Below, piece after piece: positions 41,730 to 52,748 of a DNA stretch of 64,000 bases. The DNA is taken from the NCBI RefSeq assembly GCF_040954835.1, contig NW_027168341.1:124001-188000 (forward strand), written 5' to 3'. Source of the stretch: Lepisosteus oculatus. Its lineage: Eukaryota > Chordata > Actinopteri > Semionotiformes > Lepisosteidae. The notes below the pieces were generated by a model, which was not told where the DNA came from, searched no databases, and saw only the letters and a list, made by a program, of their open reading frames with translations. How positions within the stretch are numbered: position 1 is the first letter of the stretch; each line of letters starts with the position of its first letter. The position numbers and the translations under genes are program-made.

Positions 41730-41874
41730 AGCTTTGCGCAGTGGCAGTATCGTAGCCTGTGAGGTATAGCCGAGGCGCGATTATTGCTAGTTGAAAACTT
41801 TTCCCAATACCCCGCTTCCGCCGGTTTGCAATACAATCGGCGAAAACAATTTTCGACAGTCTCGTCAGAGACTG
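41730..41874 (+). ncRNA. RNU4: U4 snRNA, Sm site altered
   Basis: AGCTTTGCGCAGTGGCAGTA through GTTGAAAACTTTTCCCAATA and the terminal CAGTCTCGTCAGAGACTG stem-loop is present, about 145 nt. The Sm site reads ACAATTTTCGACAG rather than GCAATTTTTGACAG, an interruption of the U run that should weaken Sm-core assembly. The 5' stem-loop has CTGTGAGGTATAGCC. Possibly a variant or an early pseudogene. The downstream spacer leads to the EnSpm at 42090. Confidence 0.8.
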
Positions 41875-42094
41875 AGCAAGGTGTTTAAAGACAGATTTTG
41901 TCATGGTAACATCATGGTAGAAAGAAACAAGCTTCTTACGTCTCAACAGAAACGCTCTTTAGCTCTTTCAGCGTTATGCAGAGAACAGCGTCTGTCGAGA
42001 TCACTTTTGAGTCAGCGCGAAACGCCGTGTGCTGTCAGTTTGATTTCATATTGCTCGTAGGGCGCCCGGCTTTTGCCTGTCAAACGTTACCCAG

Positions 42095-42640
42095 TGGGCA
42101 TTGATTCGTCGAATATACGTATATTTACGGCGAAATTACGTCTATACGTATATATACGTCGCCTCGACGTATAATCAACGTCGAATTGCAACCGTAAAAT
42201 CGACGACATGAATAAACGCATATATAACGTCGAAAACACATCTAACACAGTGCCTGAGGCTTTTTACTGTATGTATCGTGTGTGCCGCAACTAGGATTAT
42301 ACGGCACTCTGCACAGTGCACGAAGTAAATTATTTTCGCAGTAATTAATTTACATGTGTATAATAAATATAGTAAATATAATAAATTAATTACTGCGAAA
42401 ATAATTTACTTCGTGCACTGTGCAGAGTGCCGTATAATCCTAGTTGCGGCACACACGATACATACAGTAAAAAGCCTCAGGCACTGTGTTAGATGTGTTT
42501 TCGACGTTATATATGCGTTTATTCATGTCGTCGATTTTACGGTTGCAATTCGACGTTGATTATACGTCGAGGCGACACATATATACGTATAGACGTAATT
42601 TCGCCGTAAATGTACGTATATTCGACGAATCAATGCCCAC
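42095..42640. repeat. Long palindrome at the EnSpm left end
   Basis: Arms of about 265 bp, starting GGGCATTGATTCGTCGAATA and ending with the complement, meet near 42360 at TTACATGTGTATAATAAATA. It is the inverted counterpart of 15225-15770. Just outside its right edge begins a 125-bp block (GGGGGTCTTGCCACCTGCCTG) that is repeated directly at about 44430-44540, again within the element. Confidence 0.8.
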
Positions 42641-43589
42641 AGCTTGGCATACAAGGGTTTTGCTAAGGGGGTCTTGCCACCTGCCTGAAAAAAAACAGTA
42701 AAATGTTTGAGTGCCTATAGAGTTTCTATTTTTATTTTCTTGACAAAAGTTGATACCATTTCCTGGAAACCCCGTCCCCCATCAGTGCGCGGTGCCCGGG
42801 GAAAAATCTGTAGGGGGGCGTCTGAAATTCTGAGGGGGGAGTGATATTTCGGTTGAAACGGAGCTGTACGGTGCAGCTACCCAAATGAAATCTCGCAGCT
42901 ATGCCATTGATTAGTGCTTCATGATAGAAGATAACGACTAGCAATCTGGTATTTGTGATGAAGTTCAGTTTCACATTTTTCGTCACTCTCACGGTTTGTA
43001 TTGCCTGGAGCGAAAAGTACCAGCGTTCATTTTTGCAGCTACATGGACGTTCTGAATCGTTAAGAAAAAAATGTTGTAAAACCAACAGAAAGCACAGACT
43101 GCTATAACTAGTCCTAGTTATATAACGATTTTAAGTATAATGATAAACTACTGCAAGGAATCGGTCCACCTGAGCAAACAGGATCGTAATGTTGACACTC
43201 AATAACGACACTGATATGTGCAGTTCCTGGACGGATAGCCCTCCTGCCCATCAAACAGACTGAGTGACTGTTCGTGTCATTTAGTGTTGTCTGACCATTG
43301 ACAAAGTACAACTATTTTTTTATGGCGCAAATTAAGTTAAGTAAATCCTTTTGCCCAAAACTGAAGGGACGACACTCCTCCCCCCGTGACGCCAGGCCTG
43401 TTCCCAATCCTTTTCCATAATGTCATTATACTGTATATAATAACAGTGACCGATCCTTACTAACTGTATGCGTTAAAATTGCACATCAGCACATAGCAGG
43501 GGGCACATAGCCGCGATGTATTATCAATTTTAAATTTCAACCATAATATCGACAACATTAATAAACGCATACGTTGAGAAAATATCTAA

Positions 43590-44663
43590 CCCAGCATAAT
43601 TTCCGGTTATATACCACAATGCATTGCTAGTATTCGTTGGTCGCCATTTTGGCCACGTTTTTCAATCGTAGAAGAAGTCCGCGAATATCGCAGTGATCCT
43701 CTTTTGACGAGTAAGTATAAATAATAATAATAATAATACTATCTGAATACATACAGATCTTACTTAATATTATTTTGATTAAAAAAGTATGTTAATAAGC
43801 AAAAAATGGCACATAAAAATAGTGTGAAGGGGAAGATTACACAAAATCGTTTTGCCGTTTCTCTAATTTGAGAATCAGAAAAAACAGCACATGTTCAGCA
43901 GGTCATTGAAAATAAGTATGTAACATGTACCTTTAACAACGTCAATGCTAAACAACCCTTAATGTTATAGTACCCCATAAATTTGTAAAGTATGTGATGA
44001 TAATTTTCTCTGATTCTCCTAAAAATATATGGATATTCTTAGAAATTAGAATTGCCTCAGCAAGACAACTTTAAGGAATAACGATATGTTTTTATGGGAA
44101 AAAATAATCGCGGTGTTATACTCCTTTCTGTGTGATTTCTGAAATAATGTTATTGTTCTAAATTTAACTAGGCAATGATATAGGGAAATACCTGCGTAGT
44201 GTGACCTTTCTTACTCACCCTTTTGAAGTTAACATTTTTATCGCAGTCATTTTGTTCTCTTAATCAAATTAGATTATATAAATGTAAACGGTAGAAAATC
44301 TCTGTTAAAATACCAAAAATAAAACTGATGACAGGAATGGCGGGAAATTACCGAGCATACGGTATGGTCTAAAACATGCAACAGTGCTGTATGTAATTTA
44401 TTTACACAGCTTTGCATACAGGAGTTTCGCGAGGGGGTCTTGCCACCTGCCTGAAAAAAAAATGTAATTATATGTTGATTTCTTTGAATGACAATTTCTA
44501 TTTTTATTTTCTTAAGAAAAGTTGATACCATTTCCTTTTATATTACATCGTCCTTATAGTACCTTACATACAACAGTCACTGTTTATTTACTGTTTATTT
44601 GCATGTGTTACAATTATCTGTAGGTGCACATCAGCACGCAGGGGGCACACCAAATCAGACTTT
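43590..44663 (+). promoter_or_regulatory. Transposase promoter and 5' UTR intron
   Basis: At 43610-43660 ATACCACAATGCATTGCTAG (ZNF143/Staf-like) is followed by GTCGCCATTTTGGCC (YY1-type). An untranslated exon ends at CTTTTGACGA|GTAAGTATAA (donor 43711). A matching acceptor TTACAATTATCTGTAG ends at 44623, 40 bp before the ATG at 44664. A (TAA)n run lies at 43724-43737. The 0.9 kb intron is AT-rich and contains the second copy of the GGGGGTCTTGCCACC block. The assignment is inferred from motifs and splice signals. Confidence 0.5.
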
Positions 44664-46661
44664 ATGTCAAAGCACTATTTATCCCGATGGAGGAAGCGAC
44701 GTGCAGAGCTAAATGCTCTTGCAGAATCCAGCAGTGATGATCAAGATGACAGTTTTCACATAGATGACACCACGGACGAGAATGTGGAACAGTCCTCTGG
44801 TGATATGGGTGCTTGTGTCAGTGATGACATTACACACCAGGATTCAAATGACTATGGGTACACTGAAGAAGTTATTACTTCTGAAGAAGAAATCTTGAAT
44901 GAGGTTGACATTTCTGACTCTGATGAATCTGATGTAACTGACCCCAGTCCTGAATCTACTGACCTTGTAGATGAGGCACAGACTGACCCAGCAAGGCCAA
45001 ATCTATCTACCGAACTTGTAGCTTGGTCTGCAAAGCATGGTTGTAAAAGACAGTGTTTCAATGATTTATTGGAGATATTGAGACGTCAGGGGCACAAGCT
45101 TCCAAAGGATTGCAGGACTCTCCTTCAAACACCTAATAAAGTGCAAATCAGTGATAAATGCGGCGGTCAGTACATTTACTTTGGATTAAAGAAAGGAATC
45201 CTGAAAAACATATCTTCTTCTAAAACATTCCAAGAAGGCATGCATTCTGTAGACCTGTGTATCAATGTTGATGGAGTTCCTCTCTTCAAATCTACATCTG
45301 TGCAATTTTGGCCTATTTTGTGCTCTTTTCACCAATTCCAGCCTTTCATTGTAGCATTATTTTGTGGAGGGTCCAAGCCTGAATCAGTTGATGATTATGT
45401 GAGTGACTTTTTAGAGGAGTTAAAGTTACTCACCAATAATGGCATTCACTTTGAAGATAGAGTATTTAATGTTACTGTGAAGGCTTTTATATGTGATGCC
45501 CCTGCACGCTCATATCTGAAATGCTGCAAAGGACACAATTCGTACTTTGGCTGCGAAAGATGTAAAATTAAAGGGAGCTGGGAGGGAAGAGTTGTTTTCA
45601 CAGGGGATGAGGCATGTAATGATCGTACAGATGAACAATTCAAGAACTTTGAGTACAAGGAACACCAACAAAGACTTTCTCCCTTAGCTGCTGCTGGAAT
45701 TGGGTGCATAAGCCAATTCTCCCTTGACTACATGCATCTAGCTTGTCTTGGTGTTGGCAAGAGAATTCTTATTTTCTTAAAGCAAGGACCACCTAAATGT
45801 CGACTGTCTGTCAGGCAGAGGAAAGAAATTTCTGATAATTTGGAAATTCTTAGCGGAAAGATGCCTGGGGAATTTGCTAGACAGCCAAGATCCCTCTCAG
45901 AGCTTGACAGATGGAAGGCTACAGAGTTCCTCCAGTTCCTTTTGTATACAGGCCCCATTGTGCTTCGTAATGTTGTATCAAAGGAACTATACACCCATTT
46001 TCTGATGCTAACAGTTGCTCTTTCCATTATGTTGGACTCGGACGAAAGAAAGAGAAATGCCTATCTCAACTATGCCCAAAAACTGCTTGATACCTTTGTT
46101 GACAATGCTCAGCATTTGTATGGACCAACATTTGTTGTATATAATGTGCACAGTTTGAGACATCTACATCAGGATGTGGTACAATTTAATTGTTCCTTAA
46201 ATTATGTATCTGCATTCCCATTTGAAAACTTTTTACAGTCCTTGAAGAAACTAGTGCGGAACAGTCATAACCCTATAGCTCAAGTAGTAAAGAGAATGAA
46301 GGAGAAGGAAAGAGTTCAGAGCAACTGTGAAGCATCTGGTTCACGGATGTATATTTCGTCAAGACAAAAAGACTGTTGTTTCCTGTTGGATAATGAGGAC
46401 TTTGCATTTGTGAAGGAGAAAAGAGCAGACAGAAGTCTTCTATGTGATGTTGTACGACAAACTCAGACTTGTAACTTCTTCACTGAACCATGTGAGTCAA
46501 AACTGCTTAATATTGTATATGTTAATAGTCTGGAGGTGCATGCAAGGGAGAAATTCCTCTCTGTAAAAGAGTTGCACAGAAAAGTAGTGTGTCTCCCATA
46601 TGGTGCTGGTTATGTCCTTTTCCCTCTTCTTCATGGCATAGAACATAATCCTTTTCCATGA
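44664..46661 (+). CDS. EnSpm-type transposase
   Basis: A 665-residue open protein. A basic start (RWRKRRAELN) is followed by a long acidic stretch (about residues 21-110) and the conserved transposase region: CINVDGVPLFKSTSVQFWPI (about 199-218), FICDAPARSYLKC (275-287), CKGHNSYFGCERC (288-300, a zinc-ribbon-like C/H cluster), LDYMHLACLG (354-363), PRSLSELDRWKATEFLQFLL and AFPFENFL. Asp in NVDG, CDAPAR or LDYMH and Glu in FPFENF are candidate catalytic residues. The order matches vertebrate EnSpm transposases I know from fish. A poly(A) signal AATAAA lies at 46783. No stop or frameshift is seen. Confidence 0.85.
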   Translation: MSKHYLSRWRKRRAELNALAESSSDDQDDSFHIDDTTDENVEQSSGDMGACVSDDITHQDSNDYGYTEEVITSEEEILNEVDISDSDESDVTDPSPESTDLVDEAQTDPARPNLSTELVAWSAKHGCKRQCFNDLLEILRRQGHKLPKDCRTLLQTPNKVQISDKCGGQYIYFGLKKGILKNISSSKTFQEGMHSVDLCINVDGVPLFKSTSVQFWPILCSFHQFQPFIVALFCGGSKPESVDDYVSDFLEELKLLTNNGIHFEDRVFNVTVKAFICDAPARSYLKCCKGHNSYFGCERCKIKGSWEGRVVFTGDEACNDRTDEQFKNFEYKEHQQRLSPLAAAGIGCISQFSLDYMHLACLGVGKRILIFLKQGPPKCRLSVRQRKEISDNLEILSGKMPGEFARQPRSLSELDRWKATEFLQFLLYTGPIVLRNVVSKELYTHFLMLTVALSIMLDSDERKRNAYLNYAQKLLDTFVDNAQHLYGPTFVVYNVHSLRHLHQDVVQFNCSLNYVSAFPFENFLQSLKKLVRNSHNPIAQVVKRMKEKERVQSNCEASGSRMYISSRQKDCCFLLDNEDFAFVKEKRADRSLLCDVVRQTQTCNFFTEPCESKLLNIVYVNSLEVHAREKFLSVKELHRKVVCLPYGAGYVLFPLLHGIEHNPFP

Positions 46662-46917
46662 AGAAGTTGCAACTTTGATTCACACAGGATGCTTCAGTCT
46701 GCTCTTTTCTCATGGTGAAGTTTAAATTTTAATGTTTGTGAGGAATTGCATGTAGTGAATACCATCTAACTACAAATGTATAAATAAAGCAGAATGTTTA
46801 TTATTGAATTATGTGTTTTTATTGAGTATAATCATTATAAGCGAACATAAGTTTAGTAATCAGCACCACAATCTGAATTAAGACTCAAAATTAAAATGTG
46901 TATGTCTGTTTCAGGTG

Positions 46918-49793
46918 ATGTGGACACGTGCAGTTTGGATAGAGCAGGAGGGGGAGGTTGAGGGAGTCTTGGCCTCAAACTGGGTGGATGCCCGAAGAGA
47001 GTATGTGTGGTGGCCGAATGATCCAAAGCAGGCCACAAAACTATACAAAGAGAAGGCCAACCCTAATAAAGATACTTGGGTTACCTTCAAGCTCATTAAA
47101 GTTAAACATACATCAGGTATAGCTTTCTTTGAAAATAAGAGCAAATTCCTGTTAATTATTATAAATTCCGATTGAATATTTACAGTAACTGTCTATGTAC
47201 ATGTATTAGTGCAACAATACCCTTTTCATATTTGATCATATGTAATGTAAATATAATTATTTGTAGACAAGAAATCAGAGTGTGATCACTTTGATTTAAC
47301 CACCTCTGTTACGGATGCTGAAGACGAGGATGAGACACCCAATCCAAAACGCAAAAGTAAGAAGCGGGTGTTCTCCGATTACGTTGATGGTATGTAAAAG
47401 TAACAATCTCAATCTCAATAGCTATATTTTTAAACAGTTCTTAATATCAACTGATGCCTCATTTAGCTTGTACCTTGTTATTGATTTTTTTTACAACTCT
47501 TTAAAATAAGTCATTTTGAAAGGTGTTCTGTATGAAAATGTTAAAAATCTTATCAGATTTGTTGATAATGGAAATTGCTAAACATTTTGGTTAGCTTATT
47601 CTATGTTAAACTAATTTTCAGTATTATATTGAAATATGAACATTTTCTATTATATTACAGACTTTGATTCTGATGCTACTACTCCAAGTAAGTCAGTTTC
47701 TCTCCCTTCAAAGTTCACAAAATAAAGGAAATAAATTCATTGTAAAAAGTTACAGATAAAGTTGATTAAATAATTAAATTTGATATGAAATATTTTACTG
47801 CCATATTTTTTCTGTTTAGAAAAGAAGAAGCCACCGAAGCTGCCAGTGCCACCCCCCAAACTGAGATTCTCTCCTAGGAAGAGTGTCTCCCAGAGCTCAC
47901 TCAGCTGTTCAAGTACGTTTAAAGGTAGGTTATTGGAATTAAAGTTAAAATGTTTTCTTAATGTACTCAGAAGATAACCATCATCAATCATATTTAAAGA
48001 CAAGTTAACACCATTTTTTATGTTATTGAAGCCCAACCATCAAAGGTGAGAACCTCCCCAAGGAAAAAAACGGTGCCGAGTTCTGGCTTCAACATTCCTG
48101 AAGGTATTACTACATTTTTTGCCTACATCTAATTATTCTATGAAATTGAGATGAAGTTCTATGACAAACTAAATGACTAAATTGAAATATTAAGTTATGT
48201 GATAAAGTAAATGTTTTCCATAACTGAATTCTTTTCAGAGTCTCCCAGGCAGAAGACCATGTCCAGACCAGAAGAGAAAAGAGAGAAATATCCTCTTTCA
48301 GAAGGAAGTAAGTACAGTTAAAATGAACTACAGATGTGGGAATTTTTTATTTTTAAGATTATAAATTGCATGTAGCACATTAGCAACACTACAGTAATGC
48401 TAATGTGACAAAAGTGTAAGAAAATCCTAACCCAATTCCTTTTAAATGCTGACATAAAATGTAAATTATTTCAGAGTTTCAGAAGCGGGTATTGGGCCTC
48501 CTGATAGAGATGAGGGATGAATTGAGGCGTTTGGGTAGGTCCACGGAACCGGTGGACTCCCAATTCCACATCAGGAGGCTGACCACAATGGAAGAGTTCT
48601 GTGCATATGAGCAAGCACTTGACAGCATGGACAATCAAAACCTGCTGGTATGATATTATATTCTCACTGTGGTGTAGAAAATATTCACTACCAATATTCA
48701 AGGTTTCAGATGGGTCATAATTTTATAGCCTACATTTGATTAATATGATCCATCTCTGGCATAAGTTCATATTTTTAGTTTATAATGTATAATCTTGCTT
48801 ATCCTTTAATGGCAAAATAACGTGTTTTCATGTTCTAAAAAGTTACTACAATTTTTTTTTACTTTGAAAAATGGTCACTTTGTATTTTTAGACTGAGATA
48901 ATACTGCAAAAAAGTGCAGTTAATACGTGAAAATGTGTTTGTTCCATGAATGTGTAAATGGGTATGTCTGATTAGTTGATTAATGAAGATCTAGTAGTAA
49001 AAATAGCTTCTGATATTATTTCTAATATAATATTATTTCCAGATAAACCAACTTCAGAGAGTAGGCGGCAGTAATGTCAGAGAGAGTGTTTTCACAGTCT
49101 TGTCAAGGTATTGCTTATTGATTTTTTTAAAATGTTTTTACATTAAATTTTTACTTCGATCAAATTAACATATCCACAGAATTGAGCTTATAGATACCTA
49201 TGTGTTAACCACTGAATGTGCAAGGTGTAAAACTGCAAAATTGTCTTTTAAAATATAAGGATTACAGTACTACATTTGATCCTAAATATTTGAGTAAATA
49301 AATGTTGAGTGGAAACTCACTTGAAAAAATGTCTAAACTCAGTGAAAATTTGGTTTTCAGACTTATGACAAATGAACTGATGACAGAATTCAACTTCGCT
49401 GGCACAAACCGAAAAGATAAACAACAAAAGAGAGGCCTGGGAGACACAAATCTTTATAGAGTAATTAAAGGTACTCCTATTCTATGTTGTACTTTCAAAC
49501 TTTGGGTACTCTTTAATTAGGACAGACTTTATTGCTCAATTGCTGTGATGCAAGCCACATTTTATCCGTTTATTTCCGCTTTGAGCTTAGTAAACCTTAA
49601 TGGTTCATTTTTGAGATTATACTCAAGAAGATATTAACCATCATTTATTCGAGTAGTAATATTATATAATTTTCTCCTAGCTGCGGTGCTGAAGTCCCAC
49701 CCTACATCGAAAGAAAAAGATATAAAGGAGCACGCAATGCGTTACTTGAAGAATGCATATGCAAGGCAGGGGGCCAGGAGATCTGGACACTGA
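46918..49793 (+). CDS. EnSpm accessory protein, 10 exons, DUF4806-like C terminus
   Basis: Ten exons read in frame across GT..AG introns: 46918-47116, 47267-47389, 47661-47687, 47820-47924, 48032-48103, 48239-48307, 48475-48647, 49043-49107, 49361-49470 and 49681-49793, totalling 1056 bp (351 residues). The N terminus (MWTRAVWIEQEGEVEGVLAS) resembles a small chromatin/DNA-binding module. A basic linker follows, then FHIRRLTTMEEFCAYEQAL through FNFAGTNRKDKQQKRGLGDT and the C terminus, a DUF4806-like region found in second proteins of such elements. The poly(A) signal is at 49812. An acceptor (TTTCAG, 46914) just before the ATG suggests an upstream non-coding exon, perhaps shared with the transposase. 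Confidence 0.75.
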
Positions 49794-49799
49794 AAAGAA

Positions 49800-50609
49800 T
49801 TTGGATAAATAAATAAAGTTGTACATTTTAAAATTTATATTTGAATCAAAATGTGGTTTTGAGTTAGATAGTGTGTTAATGTAATTAGTTTGTGTTTGTC
49901 ATTACTATACTGTATATTGATGTTACCAGAATTTGTAGCTGAAGTTTAAGACTAGTTGTGTTTTTTTATGATTATTGCCCATATGTTGATTGTTGATTGA
50001 TTGCATACAATGTATAATTTAATTTTTCAGGTGTGAATGTGTATTTTCAGAATAAATTTCTAAACCAAATCATTGGCTTGGTTTACTTGTTTCTACACCT
50101 ATAAAACCCATCTTTGATGTATAATAGACCTCTACCCATATACGTATAATAGACCTCTAAAGTTATCCGTATAATAGACCTCTACCCATATACGTATAAT
50201 AGACCTCTAAAGTTATCCGTATAATAGACGTCTAACCATATACGTATAATAGACGTCTAAAGTTATCCGTATAATAGACCTCTAACCATATACGTATAAT
50301 AGACGTCTAAAGTTATCCGTATAATAGACGTCTAAAGTTATCCGTATAATAGACCTCTAAACATATACGTATAATAGTCCTCTAAAGTTATCCGGAACTC
50401 CAACCATATATGTATAATAGTCCTCTAAATGTATCCGTATAATAGAACTCCAACCATTTATGTATAATGAACGTCTAAACATAGACGTATAATTGACGTA
50501 TAACTTTAGACGTATATTAGAATTTCATTCTAGACGAATTGTAGACCACATTTAGACGTCTAAGTTATGCGTTTAATAGACGTATATTATACGTCTTTTG
50601 CCCACTGGG
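49800..50609. repeat. EnSpm right end with subterminal repeat array
   Basis: After the accessory gene, 49820-50110 is AT-rich 3' flank matching 14290-14600 inverted. From 50110 to 50500 motifs of the form TATACGTATAATAGACCTCT alternate with AAAGTTATCCGTATAATAGACC at roughly 28-30 bp spacing. The last 100 bp (GACGTATAATTGACG to GACGTATATTATACGTC) form the terminal region before TGCCCACTGGG. Confidence 0.75.
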
Positions 50610-51730
50610 TAGGTTGCGCTTCTTCATGCTGCATCGTCGGCATGAGTGGAGCTTTTTAATTGTCTGTACTTGTCTTACTGCGCCCCATAAGAAATCGTTT
50701 GTCCCCGTTCAAAAGAGATTGTGCGATGTCCTGCAGCGTTCGCAAAGCAAACCTTTGACAGTTTGAAAAGAGGAATTTATTCTGCTTCCTGTGCGTGCAG
50801 TAGTTACAAAGTTGAACGTCTTTACACGATCTGCTGCAGTTTTCAGTGGGTGGGCTTTGTCAAATGGCTTGGAAAAACGCACTGTGTTTCGGCTCGGGAA
50901 ACATCATGAGCAGTGTCCTGCATGTTTTCTGTGTATAGCTGTCTTTTAACGCATACAGAATTCATTCGAAATCATTGATTTCTCCAATTAACAAGGGTCC
51001 CTTTTTGAACCTGCCAGAAGCATTCTTTCAATGTAACAGATTTACTCCGAGGAAAGGCAGCATGACATTGAGAGTAGCTCAAGCTTTCAGCACCCGTATC
51101 GGGCTGCGTGTATGCAGACACCGCTCAGAATCCCCTGTAAGATTCTCCCTCACTTCCGTTGTGCAGTGCTTTACCTCTTTCAAAAGGCTTCACTGTCCTA
51201 GTCACATTCCAAGGCTCATCGAACCCGGGCTGTTTCCTCCAGCGGTATAGTATTGCAGTGAGACAGCACGATGCCTGCAAGACTATGTCACGCTAAACGC
51301 CACAAATTGTGTTTGTCCGTTCGTGTCAGTCGTCCTGCAGCCACGGGAAGTGGGACACAAACATGCTGCAATGCTTTCAGGACGTTAGGATTTGTTTATG
51401 CAACATCCGAGAAGAGTACTTGTGGCTTGAATGTGAACTGTACGTGCCCGCCCCCTTTCCTCTGTAGTGCATGAGTTCCTCCCGGCATGCCCTTCGTCAT
51501 TGTTCTGTCATCTTGTATTTAAAGGGTTGTATTTCTGCTGCTGAAAATAAGCAACGGTTTTCTCACAACGCCCTTTGTTCCCGACGGAGCCCTTGTCTGT
51601 CATGAAATTCTTCAAAACCTCAAGCTAGAAGAAGAAGAAGACGACAAATATGAAGCGTTACCGCAACGACATGCCATGAGACGATCGATAACGATTTCCA
51701 TAGGATCCCCGCGGTTGCCTGGCAACCGTC
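50610..51730. other. U4/Gly module spacer, inverted
   Basis: 50610-50960 is the reverse complement of 13390-13740, 50960-51230 of 18330-18590, and 51230-51640 of 16080-16450. A remnant of a Gly(TCC) T arm (CGAACCCGGGCTG) sits at about 51221. The last 90 bp (AATATGAAGCGTTACCGCAACG onward) is the U4 promoter block. No gene is visible. Confidence 0.6.
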
Positions 51731-51869
51731 AGCTTTGCGCAGTGGCAGTATCGTTGCCTGTGAGGTTTAGCCGAGGCGCAATTATTGCTAGTTGAAAACT
51801 TTTCCCAATACCCCGCTTACGCCGGTTTGCAATACAATCGTCGAAAGCAATTTTTGACAGTCTCGTCAG
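51731..51869 (+). ncRNA. RNU4: U4 snRNA, 3' stem-loop truncated
   Basis: AGCTTTGCGCAGTGGCAGTA to the Sm site GCAATTTTTGACAG is kept, but the terminal stem-loop breaks off at CAGTCTCGTCAG and continues as GTGCGTGACATAG spacer. There are also small changes (TATCGTTGCC for TATCGTAGCC, ATCGTCGAAAG for ATCGGCGAAAG). The truncation makes it a probable pseudogene, although the 5' domain is good. Confidence 0.8.
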
Positions 51870-52053
51870 TGCGTGACATAGTCTTGCAGGCATCGTGCTG
51901 TCTAACTGCAATACTATACCGCTGGAGGAAACAGCCCGGGTTCAATGAGCCTTGGAATGTGACTAGGAAAGTGAAGCCTTTTGAAAGAGGTAATGTCGAC
52001 GCTTTTTTAACAGAGCACCAAAAAAACGTCTTTTTTGAAGACCTGGCCACTGA

Positions 52054-52124
52054 GCATTGTTGGTTCAGTGGTAGAATTCTCGCTTCTCACGCGGGAGGCT
52101 CTGGTTCGATTCCCAGCCAAAGCA
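52054..52124 (+). tRNA. tRNA-Gly body with CTC anticodon
   Basis: A 71-nt plus-strand homolog of tRNA-Gly(GCC), GCATTGTTGGTTCAGTGGTA, with B box GGTTCGATTCC intact. The anticodon loop reads TTCTCAC, so the anticodon is CTC (reads glutamate GAG), whereas the body is Gly type. The acceptor GCATTGT/CCAAAGC has two mismatches. It may be a pseudogene; if transcribed and charged with Gly it would mistranslate. Confidence 0.65.
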
Positions 52125-52179
52125 GTGGCTTTTGCAGCGAGCGGCTCCATCACTTGCATCCCCTTGCAACTCGCAACTG

Positions 52180-52440
52180 AAAACCCACTGAAGCTAAGCA
52201 GGTGTGAGCCAGGTCAGTACCCGGATGAGGGTGAGCTACAGGGAAAAACAAAGTTTCCAGCTGGAAGCGGTGTTAATGGTGCCGGCGGGGGGGCGCTCAC
52301 CCTGAGGTCTGTGCGGGTCCCAATGCCCCAGCATAGTGACGGAGACGCTGTGTTGTAAAAGGGCGCTGTCTCTTGGATGAGATGTAAAACCGAGGTCACA
52401 GCGCTCTGTGGTCATTAAAAATGACCACCAAAACCTTTGA
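52180..52440 (+). repeat. 5S rRNA-derived SINE, copy 3
   Basis: Plus strand: the head GAAGCTAAGCAGGTGTGAGCC and AGGTCAGTACCCGGATGAGG matches the 5S internal promoter. The body has AAACAAAGTTTCCAGCTGG, and the tail has GGATGAGATGTAAAACCGAG and CTCTGTGGTCATTAAAAATG. It is in the same position between Gly and Ile as copies 1 and 2, so the insertion predates the module duplications. Confidence 0.65.
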
Positions 52441-52681
52441 CAAAAGCTCTTGGTAATTGATGGTCTTCAATAATGCTTCTCCTTTAGGTACATTTTAAAT
52501 CAGCTGAAAAATGCTGTGAAATGGGGGGTCACTTCACGCCAGTGTAGGATTTGGGTTACAAGAACTATAAAACTGCACGAGAAAGCCCGTACACTGAATT
52601 ACACGGCTTTCAATTCAAAGGAGGGCAAAAGAAATTCCCTGAGTTCGATTTTTTGCAGCACAGAGAGGATTGCTGTCGTGA

Positions 52682-52748
52682 GGCTGGTTAGCTCAGTTGG
52701 TTAGAGCTAATAACACCAAGGTTGTGGGTTCGAGTCCTGTACGGGCCA
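52682..52748 (+). pseudogene. tRNA-Ile (AAT)-like with 7-nt deletion
   Basis: GGCTGGTTAGCTCAGTTGG and the T arm GGGTTCGAGTCC are present. Seven bases are missing at the anticodon stem (AGAGCTAATAAC in place of AGAGCGTGGTGCTAATAAC), so the anticodon arm cannot form. Length 67 instead of 74. A pseudogene. Confidence 0.88.

Larger units (their letters stand above)
42090..50609 (+). mobile_element. Full-length EnSpm/CACTA-type DNA transposon
   Basis: An 8.5 kb element with ends CCCAGTGGGCATTGATTCG and AAAAGACG-type TGCCCACTGGG, sharing an 11-bp terminal inverted repeat CCCAGTGGGCA. The dinucleotide TA flanks both sides (42088-42089, 50610-50611). It contains a left palindrome, a promoter with a 5' UTR intron, a 665-codon transposase, a 10-exon accessory gene ending in a DUF4806-like region, and right subterminal repeats. 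Both genes are open. The related deleted copy lies at 13899-15773. It could be autonomous. Confidence 0.85.
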
